NCBI GenBank assembly: GCA_022571985.1
Contig: JACZWU010000001.1
Location: 611,653-675,652, forward strand
From: Candidatus Zixiibacteriota bacterium
GTDB taxonomy: Bacteria; Zixibacteria; MSB-5A5; GN15; FEB-12
Length of the DNA stretch: 64,000 bases
Reading direction: 5' to 3'
Made by a program: the position numbers and the translations under genes. The notes under the pieces are model-generated. The model saw only the letters and a program-made list of their open reading frames with translations, ran no database searches and was not told the DNA's origin. Of the stretch, positions 17,240 to 27,025 are shown one piece after another (position 1 is the stretch's first letter; each line of letters begins with the position of its first letter).

Positions 17240-20182
17240 TCAGCTGGACCGAAGATCGATGTTGTATTGCTTCATTTTCAAGCGCAGGGTTGATTCTGGA
17301 ATATTGAGCAGAGAAGCCGCGTGTTTTTTTACACCTTTTTTTGTGCCCAGGGCTTTAATAATGAAATGCTTCTCATGCTCGGCTAAGTAGTCATAGAGTG
17401 AATAGTTGTCGTCAAATTCTATATCGCCGTTAAGCTGCTGAGCCTGCCTGACCGGCTTGCTGCCATTAGCTGAAGAGTCGCCCTTAACAGACTGTGATAC
17501 GATTTCGCTCTCAATTACTTTTTTGTCACCTGCTAACAATATCAGTCTTTTAACTTCGTTTTGCAGCTCTCGGATATTGCCCGGCCAGTCATGCTCAGAC
17601 AACATTTGCAGTGCTTCCGGAGAAATAGTTTTACCGGAGTCTTCCAGGAAATGCGAAACAAGAAAGAGTATATCTTCGCGTCGCTCCCGCAGCGGCGGCA
17701 GCAGGAAGGTCATAGCGGACAGTCTGTAATAAAGGTCCTGTCTGAAAGTTCCTGCTTTCATCTCTGCTTTTAAGTCTTTATTGGTAGCCGAGACTATCCG
17801 CACATCGACTTTGCGGCAGGTTGTTTCGCCAAGTCTTATGATTTCTTTGCTTTCGAGCACTCTCAGAATCTTGGCCTGAATGCTCAGAGGCATATCTGCA
17901 ATTTCATCCAAGAAAAAAGTTCCGCCATCGGCTTCTTCAAACAATCCAATTTTATCTCTGTCGGCGCCCGTAAAAGCACCGCGGACATAGCCGAACAGTT
18001 CTGACTCAAGCAGCGTCTCCGGCAGAGCAGCACAATTTACCGAGACAAATCTTTTGGCGCTGCGGCCAGAGTTGAAATGAATCGCACGCGCCAGCAAATC
18101 CTTACCGGTGCCGGTTTCTCCCTCGATATTGATTGAGATATTTGAATCGACAACCTGCTTAACCTGCGCCAGTACTTTAAACATCTTTTCGTTTTGGGTT
18201 AGAATGCTGGGGAAAGCTGTTTTATCCTGAAGCTGATTTTTGAGTCTGCGGTTGTCTTCAAGCAGAGCGTTCTTTTGAATTTCGGCCCATTTAAATGAAA
18301 TAAGATCAGCAAATCCAACAGCAAAATTGAGTTCAGTCTGCGAAAACGGGTCAAGCGACTGGTCTTCGGTCAGCTTGTCAATATATAGATAATACTTGCT
18401 GTTTTCGGCAGTAGCAAAGGGTACCACAATTACACTGGTCACAGTCTCAGGAATATCCGAAATCAGCTTATTAACAAACGGGTCACGCCGACAGTCAAGA
18501 AGCAGAGTGGGCTTCGTTTCAGAAAATTCTTCACCTAACAGATTATTAAAGTTGTCTTCGAATCTTTTGGTATGAATCCGGCTAAACTGAATATTTGAAA
18601 CGATTTTTTTATCCGAATCTTCCGGAGCATAAATCAAAGCTCTGTTAGCAGAGCATTTCTTTAAGAGTATATCAAGGATGCCCTGCACCGAAGAACTCTT
18701 GATGTCCGTATATTCGGCAGCGCTTATCAGCTCGCCAAATATTTTGAAACTGTTTTCCTGCGAAATCGAAAGGGCCACCGCCTGCTCCGATAGCGAATGC
18801 AGAAACTTGCTGATGGCGCGGACTCTGGAAGTATCGCCCAGTTTACTGAAATTCTTTTCGGCCCGGCTTAATCTCTTAAAGCCCCGTGAGAGCTCTCCGC
18901 ACTGGCAGGAGTGAACACCATCAATGTAATCGCAATGGGAACCCCAATATTCTGCTTTAAGTCTCTTAAACAATTTACGGGCTTCGTCTAACAGGGAATT
19001 TATTTTGTCGCTTTCAATCTGTTCACCACTCAGCCGGATTTCGGCTGCTACCAGCAAGGTGCGAGCCAGGTCATAAGGATCACTAACTTCTCTCAGGACC
19101 TCAATGGCTAAGTCAATATTTTCAATCGCCTCATCATAATCCCCTTTTAATACGAAGGTTTTGGCTATGAGTCGGCGGGATAGACCAATTTCTGCTTTTT
19201 CTCCCAAGGCCAGGGCCAATTCCAAAGATTTTTGCCCGTATTTCATGGCATCATCAGCATTGTCCAGGGATAGCTCAGCTTCGGCCAGTCTGCGGCCGGA
19301 CTGCGAGACCAGCGCCGAGTCAGGAGCCAGCATGGTTCCTTTTTGATAGGCTTCACTTAAAACAGCCTTGGCCTTAAAATAGTCCCCTTTTTCCAAAAGC
19401 AACTCACCAAAAAATTCCAGGTAATAAATTTTTTCACGTTTTAATCCAAGCGCCGCTATTTTTTCTAAGGCTTTGTCAAATTTCCGTCGGGCTTCATGAA
19501 AATCTCTGCGGCGAAGCTGTAAATAACCCAGATCAAGCAGGTTATTTACCTGCGAAACTTCGTGATTATTCTTTTCAAAGTACTTTAAGGTCTCGCTAAG
19601 TTTCTCTTCAGCCTCATTCCAGTTGCCTAATCTGAGCTGGATCCTGCCCAGGTTACCTGTCATCTGGGCACGTTTGCGAGGATTGTCTCCTATAAGCTCA
19701 AGGGCCTGTTCAAGGTGTTCTAAAACAGCTCTATAATTAGTGCGGATATAACAGACACGCGCTAATTCATTTAAGGCGTCACTTTGGCCAACCCTGTCGG
19801 CACCTCTGCGATAGGCAGCCAGGGCATCCCTGGCCCTTATTTCGGCATTTTTGAGATCACCAACTGCAGCATAAGACTGCGAGACCACCAGTTGTGCACG
19901 GCCATAACAGCTATTTAAAGGAAAACCGGCTAAAAGCTTAACTGCTTTCAAACCGATTTCTAAAGCGTCTTTGTAATTGCCCTCAAAGTAATTTGCGGCG
20001 GATTTTAATGACTGCCAGAGCCCAAGCTCATAAGCTTTTTCTTTGAATTCTTTTTCTTTAAGGCCGTTCAACTCTTTTACTGCCCGGGCGTATTGGCGCT
20101 GCCGAAACAGCTCCTGCACGGCGAGAAGACGACTATCTAAAATAATTTTAGGCGAGGAGACCTTCATTATTTCTTTTCCCAT
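17240..20182 (-). CDS. TPR-GAF-type sigma54-dependent transcriptional activator
   Basis: 980 residues. Residues 1 to about 470 are a string of TPR helices (SALNELARVCYIRTNYRAVL and similar). About 480-640 is GAF-like. About 670-890 is an AAA+ domain with Walker A GETGTGKD (about 689), GAFTGA (about 735) contacting sigma54, and Walker B FFLDEIAD. A Fis-type helix-turn-helix ends the protein (KKHAASLLNIPESTLRLKMK). There is no receiver domain, so the input is probably protein or ligand binding to TPR/GAF. ATG at 20182 is used; a second ATG at 20167 is possible. A small exported-protein gene lies 66 bp upstream in the same direction. Confidence 0.9.
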   Translation of the reverse strand: MGKEIMKVSSPKIILDSRLLAVQELFRQRQYARAVKELNGLKEKEFKEKAYELGLWQSLKSAANYFEGNYKDALEIGLKAVKLLAGFPLNSCYGRAQLVVSQSYAAVGDLKNAEIRARDALAAYRRGADRVGQSDALNELARVCYIRTNYRAVLEHLEQALELIGDNPRKRAQMTGNLGRIQLRLGNWNEAEEKLSETLKYFEKNNHEVSQVNNLLDLGYLQLRRRDFHEARRKFDKALEKIAALGLKREKIYYLEFFGELLLEKGDYFKAKAVLSEAYQKGTMLAPDSALVSQSGRRLAEAELSLDNADDAMKYGQKSLELALALGEKAEIGLSRRLIAKTFVLKGDYDEAIENIDLAIEVLREVSDPYDLARTLLVAAEIRLSGEQIESDKINSLLDEARKLFKRLKAEYWGSHCDYIDGVHSCQCGELSRGFKRLSRAEKNFSKLGDTSRVRAISKFLHSLSEQAVALSISQENSFKIFGELISAAEYTDIKSSSVQGILDILLKKCSANRALIYAPEDSDKKIVSNIQFSRIHTKRFEDNFNNLLGEEFSETKPTLLLDCRRDPFVNKLISDIPETVTSVIVVPFATAENSKYYLYIDKLTEDQSLDPFSQTELNFAVGFADLISFKWAEIQKNALLEDNRRLKNQLQDKTAFPSILTQNEKMFKVLAQVKQVVDSNISINIEGETGTGKDLLARAIHFNSGRSAKRFVSVNCAALPETLLESELFGYVRGAFTGADRDKIGLFEEADGGTFFLDEIADMPLSIQAKILRVLESKEIIRLGETTCRKVDVRIVSATNKDLKAEMKAGTFRQDLYYRLSAMTFLLPPLRERREDILFLVSHFLEDSGKTISPEALQMLSEHDWPGNIRELQNEVKRLILLAGDKKVIESEIVSQSVKGDSSANGSKPVRQAQQLNGDIEFDDNYSLYDYLAEHEKHFIIKALGTKKGVKKHAASLLNIPESTLRLKMKQYNIDLRSS

Positions 20183-20248
20183 TAAAGAGGACCAGACCCT
20201 CCCGGATCATCTCTTGTTGTAAAGGTCAATTTTCCTTATCGTTTTCGT

Positions 20249-20572
20249 TCAATAAGCAGTCTTTACCTGTGCCTTGGGGGAAGTCCACTCATAGTAGCGA
20301 TCCACAATAAAAGCAGACAACCTCGACATCAATCCGGAGAACCAATTCTGCGTACCATCGCCGCCGTTTGGGTTCCCTGCTATCGTCCCTGTCGGGGAAT
20401 TAGCAACTTCACCAGCATCATTCTTAGCTGAATCTGGTGGTACACCCGTAGAGCCGCCATTGTCGCCGTCAGCGTCCCAGGGATTTTCACCGGACAATGC
20501 GGGCACGGATAAAAAGCTGGCGAACAACAACAACAAAGTCATCGCTGTCAAAATGAGTTTGGACTTTCTCAT
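20249..20572 (-). CDS. Small exported protein of unknown function
   Basis: 107 residues from the ATG at 20572, preceded by GGAGG with 8-nt spacing. It starts with a clear signal peptide (MRKSKLILTAMTLLLLFASF, cleavage near ALSGEN). The mature part begins NPWDADGDNGGSTG, is rich in Gly, Asn, Asp and Pro, and ends with a short amphipathic segment (MSRLSAFIVDRYYEW). No family recognised. It sits immediately upstream of the TPR-GAF-sigma54 activator on the same strand. A longer reading to 20644 would bury the signal peptide and is not used. Confidence 0.72.
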   Translation of the reverse strand: MRKSKLILTAMTLLLLFASFLSVPALSGENPWDADGDNGGSTGVPPDSAKNDAGEVANSPTGTIAGNPNGGDGTQNWFSGLMSRLSAFIVDRYYEWTSPKAQVKTAY

Positions 20573-20830
20573 TAAAAATGCCTCCAATCCGAACCTTGAG
20601 ATATAGATCGTTTTTCTAATAAAAGCAGAAGTGGCGAGATTCATGTACTAAGCGCATTTCCTGCTACTTCCATATTAGCCAAAAGCCTACATTATGTCAA
20701 GCTAAATGACGCTATTGAGGAATCGCCGCAGATCCTGCGCCAACTCCCCAAAATTCAGCCTGCAGGTTAGTCTACCAACTTCTGTAACAGCAGTATCGTC
20801 AAGATAGTTCTATTAATTTTAAGAAAGTTT

Positions 20831-21871
20831 CTAATTTGAATTTAGAAGTTCGCGAATGGCGCTTGAGGTCATCTCGAATGTGATGCCCTTCATGCACTTC
20901 ATATACTTTGAGCCTTTTTGAGGACACTTGTTTTTCAGACACGAGATACAACCAAGCTGATTTAAGTACAGCATTTTTTTTCTGGCAGCCAGCGGAGATG
21001 TTTCTTCAGGGTCATCAGCACCGGACAATACCACTACAGCTGTACCAACTGCTGCTGCCAAATGTGCCGCGCCGGAGTCATTACCTATAAAGACAGCGGC
21101 ATTCGAGAGAACGGAAGCCAGTTCTCTGATGCCTGTCTTACCTGCCAGATTTATTACTTTGGCCTGACCGGCTGCTTCGGCAATGCTATTGCCTTCGGGC
21201 GCATCTTCTTTTTGACCGGTCAATAGAACTGTCAAATTTAGCTCGGAGACAATCCATTTAGCCAGCCGGGTATAATTCTCTACTCCCCAGCGGCGCGACT
21301 CAGCCACCGCCCGAAAAGCAATAACGGCATATCCGGCCGAGCTGTTAACTCCAAAACCTTCCAGCAGTTTCACGCCCTTTGATATATCAGCATCACTCAA
21401 GAAGAGCTTTGGCTTGGAATAACTATATTCCTTGCCGTACGAGCGCCTGAGAAGATTGAGATAAGTTTCGCTGCGGTGAGTACTATTAATCGGCTCCGGC
21501 AGTGGCAAAGCTTTGGTCAAAAGAAGCCGCCTGCCATCTGCAATATAGCCTATTCTTTCACGGACACCGGCCAGCTTGAAAGACGAGGCCGAGCTAAACG
21601 ACGGCGGCAGAATAAAGCCGGTATCGTATTTCCCCTTTTTTATGATATCAGTAAGTTTAAAAACTCCGGCCAGACCGTGTGCGTATCTGTCGGGGAAAGT
21701 CAATCTTTCATCAATAGCCTGATTGCCTTCAAATAATTCCGAAAGTCCTTCTCTTATTAATAGAGTAAGTGAACAGCCCGGAAAGGCCTCGCCTGTTTCA
21801 CTAATCATGGGCATTGACATAATGCAGTCGCCCAGATGGTTTGGAGCTCGAACAATTATTTTATGGCTCAT
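20831..21871 (-). CDS. waaF: ADP-heptose:LPS heptosyltransferase family (GT9)
   Basis: 346 residues. The start KIIVRAPNHLGDCIMSMPMI is the GT9 N-terminal motif, and the C-terminal half has FIGNDSGAAHLAAAVGTAVV followed by a SGADDPEETSPL loop, the ADP-heptose site seen in WaaF/RfaF. It adds heptose to the LPS inner core on the cytoplasmic side of the inner membrane. WaaF rather than WaaC or WaaQ is a best guess. A cysteine-rich tail (CISCLKNKCPQ) is typical of WaaF-like proteins. The start overlaps the stop of the TolC gene by one base (TGATG), so translational coupling is likely. Confidence 0.85.
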   Translation of the reverse strand: MSHKIIVRAPNHLGDCIMSMPMISETGEAFPGCSLTLLIREGLSELFEGNQAIDERLTFPDRYAHGLAGVFKLTDIIKKGKYDTGFILPPSFSSASSFKLAGVRERIGYIADGRRLLLTKALPLPEPINSTHRSETYLNLLRRSYGKEYSYSKPKLFLSDADISKGVKLLEGFGVNSSAGYAVIAFRAVAESRRWGVENYTRLAKWIVSELNLTVLLTGQKEDAPEGNSIAEAAGQAKVINLAGKTGIRELASVLSNAAVFIGNDSGAAHLAAAVGTAVVVLSGADDPEETSPLAARKKMLYLNQLGCISCLKNKCPQKGSKYMKCMKGITFEMTSSAIRELLNSN

Positions 21872-23403
21872 CAGCCCGGAAATTTACTCTCTATTTCTAT
21901 CTTGTTTAACAGGTAGGATTCCAGTTCCTGCAAGTACCTGTCTTTTGTTTCCACATAGAAAATCCTGCTGACCAGATAAGTCAATTTTGAAATTTGCCCA
22001 TCCTGATATCTTTTATCGGCTATTTTCAGCCGGTTGTCGGCCAGACCGATCTGCTTGCTGATAATATCAAGCCTGCGGTAAGAAACATCCAGCTGATTTA
22101 TCAGGTTCACAATCTGCGCTCTGACCTGTTTTTCGGTGCGCTGATATTCTAAACGTGACTGGTCGGCCTCAAACCAGGCGGCCTTTACTTCGGCGCTGCT
22201 GGCGCCGCCGTCAAAAACCGGCACCCGCACATTAAGGCCGACAGTCCAGCCGGTAGTATTAATGTCATCATCTATCTGAGAGTCGCTATACTCTGTCTCT
22301 ATCTTACCCCGCCCCAAAGAATAGCCGGCAGTTATATCTCCCTGAATACCGAATGCAGCAGCGGAAAACGAGGCTATCTTTTCAGCCTTTTTCAATTCAA
22401 CTCTGGCTTTTAGGATATCGGTGCTGCTCTGCCAGTTGCTTTCCATTTGTTGTTTTTCAGATTCCGTTAAGTGTTCAGATATGGACGGTTCTTTTAACTC
22501 CAGCGCCTCCTGATCATCCATATCCAAAAGCAGGGCCAGCTCTCTTTTCTGGTCACGCCATCTGGTTTGAAATTCAAAGCGCTCCAGCTCTGCATCCAGC
22601 ATAGCCGAAGTTGAAGTCAGCAGTTCTTCTTCGGAAACGACCCCATCGCTGAACTTACTCGAATCAATACCGGCTTTAAGCCTGGCCGACTCCAATTTGT
22701 CAGCGTAAATACTGGCTTTTAATTTTGCCTGAAGCAGGTCCAGATAAGCGGTGGTGACATCTTTTTCGAGTCCGGCCTGTTCCTGAATTCTGGCGAAGGC
22801 GGCAATTTCTTTGTTGGCCTTTCTGACACCAAGGTCGTGCTTGGCCGAAGAGGGCCGAAACAAAGGCTGAGTCAGCCTGAAATCAAAAAATGCCCTGCGA
22901 CTCTTTTCAGTTACAAAGGCATCGCCGGAAACAGGATTGCCGCTTATGTCAAGCCGTCTGGTATCCGGATATTGGTCGTCATTGTCAGTCAGATTGGCCG
23001 TAATTGTCAATGCTCCACCCGTTATCAAGCTTTGCTTTAGTTCCACAAACGTCCTGAAGCTCAGTTCTTTTGTTTTATAAAGTTCTTTCTGTGAGGAGCC
23101 CCCAAAAAACCTGAAAGATTCATCTACCGAGTATGATGGCAGCGAACCGTTTATCGAAATTTCCGGAACATAGAAATTTATTCTTTTGGCTCTGTAATTC
23201 TGCTCAGCGACTTCCGATCTGCCTCTGATAATATATCCTCGCGGAGTCTTGTTGACTGCTATTTCAATGGCCTGTTCCAATGTAAGTTGCCTGGACAAAA
23301 TCTGCGGCGCCAGACAAGTAGAAAAGACAAGCGCAAAAAAAATCGGCATCAGCTGATGCCGCCTGTGCGGTATTAAGAAATTAAAACTTTCAAACATTGT
23401 CAT
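21871..23403 (-). CDS. TolC-family outer-membrane efflux protein
   Basis: 510 residues with an N-terminal hydrophobic signal region, then LTLEQAIEIAVNKTPRGY, the usual start of OEP/TolC repeats. Long amphipathic helices with two related halves follow (SARLKAGIDSSKFSDGVVSE; ADNRLKIADKRYQDGQISKL). It would form a trimeric channel through the outer membrane for the efflux system encoded just upstream by the permease and adaptor genes (21 bp gap). It is coupled downstream to the heptosyltransferase. Confidence 0.9.
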   Translation of the reverse strand: MTMFESFNFLIPHRRHQLMPIFFALVFSTCLAPQILSRQLTLEQAIEIAVNKTPRGYIIRGRSEVAEQNYRAKRINFYVPEISINGSLPSYSVDESFRFFGGSSQKELYKTKELSFRTFVELKQSLITGGALTITANLTDNDDQYPDTRRLDISGNPVSGDAFVTEKSRRAFFDFRLTQPLFRPSSAKHDLGVRKANKEIAAFARIQEQAGLEKDVTTAYLDLLQAKLKASIYADKLESARLKAGIDSSKFSDGVVSEEELLTSTSAMLDAELERFEFQTRWRDQKRELALLLDMDDQEALELKEPSISEHLTESEKQQMESNWQSSTDILKARVELKKAEKIASFSAAAFGIQGDITAGYSLGRGKIETEYSDSQIDDDINTTGWTVGLNVRVPVFDGGASSAEVKAAWFEADQSRLEYQRTEKQVRAQIVNLINQLDVSYRRLDIISKQIGLADNRLKIADKRYQDGQISKLTYLVSRIFYVETKDRYLQELESYLLNKIEIESKFPG

Positions 23404-23424
23404 CCCTCTAAAACAGTTTTTAGA

Positions 23425-24732
23425 TTATTCATATCGTAAAGCATCGATTACGTCAAGATTGGCAGCCTTGTAAGCCGGGTATAAACCAAAACTGACACCC
23501 ACTGCAGTCGAGACGCTGACCGCCAAAAAAATTGAGAAGTATGAAACGACCGTCGGCCAGCCGGCATAAAAACTAATCCCGCGTGATATTATCAAACCGA
23601 TAGCCAGTCCGACAATACAGCCTATCAAACAGATTGTCACTGCTTCCATCAGGAATTGCCGCATAATATCATCCCTTTTGGCGCCCACCGCCCGGCGCAC
23701 TCCAATCTCTCTGGTTCGCTCGAGGACCGTGGCCAGCATTATATTCATTATGCCGATACCGCCGACTAACAGTGACAAGCCGGCTATAGCTCCCATGACA
23801 ATGTTAAAAATTTGCTGCGTTTTTTGCGATTGCCGCAAGAGCGACTCCGGTACTACAATTTCATAATCAGCGACTCCGGCATGACGGCGCTGCATAACTT
23901 TTTCAATAAGTTTTGAAACAGCCGTGACATAAGCCAAATCTTTGACGGTGACAGTCAGCTGGTCAATTTCCGGAGTGTTGTAATTTTGAGTGGCGACAGT
24001 TTTTGTTATCATAAAAAAGTGCCCGCCCGAAGTCTGCCTTTTTGCCTCGACTCGGTCGAATTTTTTAACAGCTGTATTTAAGGGAATGTAAATATCTTCA
24101 TTAAAATTCTTTAACTCGAAGCCCTCAACTTTGCCGCGGCCGATATATTTATCCTGCATGACGCCAACTACGGTAAAATCCATATCACCGATACGGACAG
24201 ATTTTCCGAGAGCATCCTCGAAAGTAAACAGCTGCCGCTTGGCCTTGGCACCCAGTACACAGACCTGTCTGAATTCCTGGTTATCAGAATCAGTTATAAA
24301 ACGTCCCTGCTCGACACCTATAGATGAAGAATAAACAAAGTCAGGTGTTGTCGCCACAACCCTGACAGACGCTTCCTGACTGCCGTTAAAAACTGAGGGT
24401 ATAGGTTCGTATCTTTGGGGCACGACACCTGCTACCAGATTTTCAAATTTCTTGATGTTTTCCCCGTCTGCCAGCGAAAGCCCCGGCGAGCGATGCAAAC
24501 CGAGGTCACTGGTACGGATTTGTTCCGGCACTACAGCGTTGATTATAATATTATTGATGCCTAAAATAGAAATTTGCTTCAGGACTTCTTCTTTGGCTCC
24601 CTCGCCAATCGAAAGCATGGCCACTACCGCCGCCACGCCAATAATGACTCCAAGCATCGTCAAAAACGTGCGCAGTTTGTGTGAACTTAATGAATCAAGA
24701 GAAACCTGAATAACCCGGCGATAGTCCATCAA
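23425..24732 (-). CDS. MacB/FtsX-type ABC transporter permease
   Basis: 435 residues with four predicted membrane spans: one at the N-terminus (LRTFLTMLGVIIGVAAVVAM), a MacB periplasmic core domain, then three C-terminal spans with the FtsX motif ATVLERTREIGVRRAVGAKR. MacB-like permeases move substrates or lipoproteins by mechanotransmission with an adaptor and TolC. This one lacks the fused N-terminal ATPase of MacB, and no separate ATPase gene lies next to it. It overlaps the adaptor gene by 4 bp (ATGA). Confidence 0.9.
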   Translation of the reverse strand: MMDYRRVIQVSLDSLSSHKLRTFLTMLGVIIGVAAVVAMLSIGEGAKEEVLKQISILGINNIIINAVVPEQIRTSDLGLHRSPGLSLADGENIKKFENLVAGVVPQRYEPIPSVFNGSQEASVRVVATTPDFVYSSSIGVEQGRFITDSDNQEFRQVCVLGAKAKRQLFTFEDALGKSVRIGDMDFTVVGVMQDKYIGRGKVEGFELKNFNEDIYIPLNTAVKKFDRVEAKRQTSGGHFFMITKTVATQNYNTPEIDQLTVTVKDLAYVTAVSKLIEKVMQRRHAGVADYEIVVPESLLRQSQKTQQIFNIVMGAIAGLSLLVGGIGIMNIMLATVLERTREIGVRRAVGAKRDDIMRQFLMEAVTICLIGCIVGLAIGLIISRGISFYAGWPTVVSYFSIFLAVSVSTAVGVSFGLYPAYKAANLDVIDALRYE

Positions 24733-26003
24733 CCGCCCCGTTTGCCTTTACTTGATCCCGAACGCTGCATTTTCATTCTGGGCTGACGACCTTTATTTAT
24801 TTCAGGCTCAGTCGCTCTGTCACCAGCCAGCTGCCGCTCCTCGAGAGTGGGATTTACCAGGCAAATAGTTTCTGTGCCATTTAGCCCTTCTAAAATTTCG
24901 ATAGACATATCATTGCGGCGGCCGACTTGAACTTCCTGTGCTTTTTTATTTTCAAAATAAACCACCGTCCTGCCGTCTCTTTCAAAAACTGCTTCTAGCG
25001 GCACCGAGACAACATCCTGAAGTCTGCTAATTACGATTCGAGCCGCTGCCGACATGCCCGGTTTGAGATGATCGGTTTCGTCTTCAATAGCGATTTCGAT
25101 ATCAAATACATTAATTTTGGAGTTAGGGTCTTTGCGACGGGCCAGGGTGCTCTTCTTGGTTACTATCCCCCGGTAAGTTTCGTCGGGAAAAGCGTCAAGC
25201 GTTACAATTACTTTTTGGCCGGACTCAACTTTACTGGCATCAACTTCAGAGACTGTACCTTTGACCACCATTTCAGAGAGATCCGGAAGGTTGACCAGAC
25301 CCTGACCTGACCAGGGAGAATCTCCCTCCTGCACTTTGCTCATGGTGCCGCCTTTCCAGATTTCAAGATAGACAACCATGCCCGGAATGGGAGCATAAAT
25401 TGTCATCTGGTCCAGCTCGTGCTGAGATGTTTCTACTTTGTCTTTGGAACGCTGAACTTCGACCTCTGCTTTAGAGACATCTGATTTTAACTGGTCAAGT
25501 TTGGCCTCGAAATTCAGCTCTGCCAGTTCCAGCTCAAGGCGGGCTTCTTCGGCCATTTTCGGGGCTTCGTGCTTTTTCTCGTCGTAGTTACGTTTGGCTT
25601 TCTGGAGATCAAGTCTTAAGCGTTTGTCCTGAATTGTGTATTCCTGCTTAGTTCTTTGTAAGGATTGCCCTTTTATCTTAAGGTCAGATCCAAAATCTTT
25701 TAGTTCCGACATCTGCTTGGTAGCATCAAACTTTATGACCGGGTCGCCCTTTTGAACGGTTGAGCCTTCCGGCGCCAGCCAGGTAATTTGCAGCCCTCTG
25801 ATTCTGGGGGATGAAATGACATAGGCCCGCTGGGCATCAATCTGGCCATTAATTTTTAGCGATATCAAAAAAGGACCTTTGCGAACATTAACGACCGGGA
25901 TATCAAGATCGTGAGTAAAGATAGCGTCGACGCCATAACTGCCGCCGAGAATGACAATCAGTACTACACCGATAATTATAAATTTCTTAACTTTTGGTTT
26001 CAT
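24729..26003 (-). CDS. HlyD/MacA-like periplasmic adaptor subunit
   Basis: 424 residues: one N-terminal membrane anchor (KKFIIIGVVLIVILGGSYGV), a barrel-sandwich hybrid domain (ITWLAPEGSTVQKGDPVIKF), a long coiled-coil hairpin (about 100-200), then the second half-motif IYAPIPGMVVYLE and a beta-barrel domain. The C-terminal tail is basic (KGRQPRMKMQRSG...). It would bridge the FtsX-like permease (4-bp overlap) and the TolC homologue across the periplasm. Confidence 0.9.
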   Translation of the reverse strand: MKPKVKKFIIIGVVLIVILGGSYGVDAIFTHDLDIPVVNVRKGPFLISLKINGQIDAQRAYVISSPRIRGLQITWLAPEGSTVQKGDPVIKFDATKQMSELKDFGSDLKIKGQSLQRTKQEYTIQDKRLRLDLQKAKRNYDEKKHEAPKMAEEARLELELAELNFEAKLDQLKSDVSKAEVEVQRSKDKVETSQHELDQMTIYAPIPGMVVYLEIWKGGTMSKVQEGDSPWSGQGLVNLPDLSEMVVKGTVSEVDASKVESGQKVIVTLDAFPDETYRGIVTKKSTLARRKDPNSKINVFDIEIAIEDETDHLKPGMSAAARIVISRLQDVVSVPLEAVFERDGRTVVYFENKKAQEVQVGRRNDMSIEILEGLNGTETICLVNPTLEERQLAGDRATEPEINKGRQPRMKMQRSGSSKGKRGG

Positions 26004-26137
26004 AATAGCAGCTCTCTTGTTTATTTCTCCTGCACTAATATATCACAATTTATCGTAAATAGGGAAAGACTATTGCCTGTCTTTTTTGTCAGTCTATTAG
26101 TCTATTTGAATTTTTACGCAATTAGCTGAAGACAGTT

Positions 26138-27025
26138 TCAATTTTCCTCAGTTTTCCAGCGCCGGTGAGTCCAGAGCCACTGGTCGGGCCAGCGGCGAAT
26201 GCCATCCTCGAAAAAACTCGTATATTTCTCAGTAATATAACGGATATCCGCTTCTTCATTACCGGAATCGGGCGGATAAATCATCGGGCCGGCTATCACT
26301 ACGTGCCTGTCAAATCGCTCCCTTCTAATTAGAAAAGGGCAGACTGGCGCTTTCCTGCGGATTGAGAAGAGAGCCGGGCCTCTGGCTACAAAGGCTTCTC
26401 TGCCCAGGAAATTCAGTTTGATACCAGATGGAGCATGCTGGTCGGCTACGATGGCAACAATCTCATTAGCTTTGAGAACTTTGAAAACTATCCGGGCGCT
26501 TCGCTCCAGAGGAATGATGCCAACGCCCATTTCCTTTCTCTGCTTAATTAAAAAATCGTTAACCAGCAGATTATGCTGTGAAGCGACCAAAAAGTGAATC
26601 TTAAAGCCTAATGTCGTGGCCATGCCTCCCAGCAGTTCCCAGTTACCAAAATGCGCCGTTAGCACTATGCAGCCGTTGCCCTCCTCTTTGGCTTTAATCA
26701 AGTGCTGCAAAGAACCAAGTTCGACTATTTTCTCAGCTCCGCTCTGCCCCAGCTGTCTTAATCTGGAAACTTCAATAAGAGTCCTGCCAGTATTTTGAAA
26801 AACTCGTTTTACCAGCGCCTCTATTTCGACCTTGCTGAAGTTTTGCCCTATATCGCTTTTCTTGATATTCTCAATTGCAACTTCTTTTCGGGATCCCCAG
26901 AAGAAATGAAACAGGCTGCCCAGGGCGCTGCCCAATGAATCTGCCATTCGGGCCGAAAGAAGATTGGCTATTGCAGCGAAAAAAAAGACAGCAGCGTATT
27001 CAAGCCGGTGGCTTAGCTTCGCCAA
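26138..27025 (-). CDS. LpxL/HtrB-like lysophospholipid/lipid A acyltransferase
   Basis: 295 residues. An N-terminal membrane helix precedes the acyltransferase domain, with LTAHFGNWELLGG supplying the HxxxxE catalytic motif (Glu in place of the Asp of glycerolipid acyltransferases, as in LpxL). VAIVADQHAPSGIKLNFLGR matches the conserved second block. It adds a secondary acyl chain to lipid A on the inner membrane. Its 5' end overlaps the end of the peptidase-like gene by 13 bp. Being near the heptosyltransferase and efflux genes suggests an envelope operon. Confidence 0.87.
   Translation of the reverse strand: MAKLSHRLEYAAVFFFAAIANLLSARMADSLGSALGSLFHFFWGSRKEVAIENIKKSDIGQNFSKVEIEALVKRVFQNTGRTLIEVSRLRQLGQSGAEKIVELGSLQHLIKAKEEGNGCIVLTAHFGNWELLGGMATTLGFKIHFLVASQHNLLVNDFLIKQRKEMGVGIIPLERSARIVFKVLKANEIVAIVADQHAPSGIKLNFLGREAFVARGPALFSIRRKAPVCPFLIRRERFDRHVVIAGPMIYPPDSGNEEADIRYITEKYTSFFEDGIRRWPDQWLWTHRRWKTEEN

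Noticed and set aside
17102..17293. 63-codon plus-strand frame upstream of the lipoate ligase gene
   Set aside because: It overlaps the end of the sigma54 activator gene and has no ribosome site.
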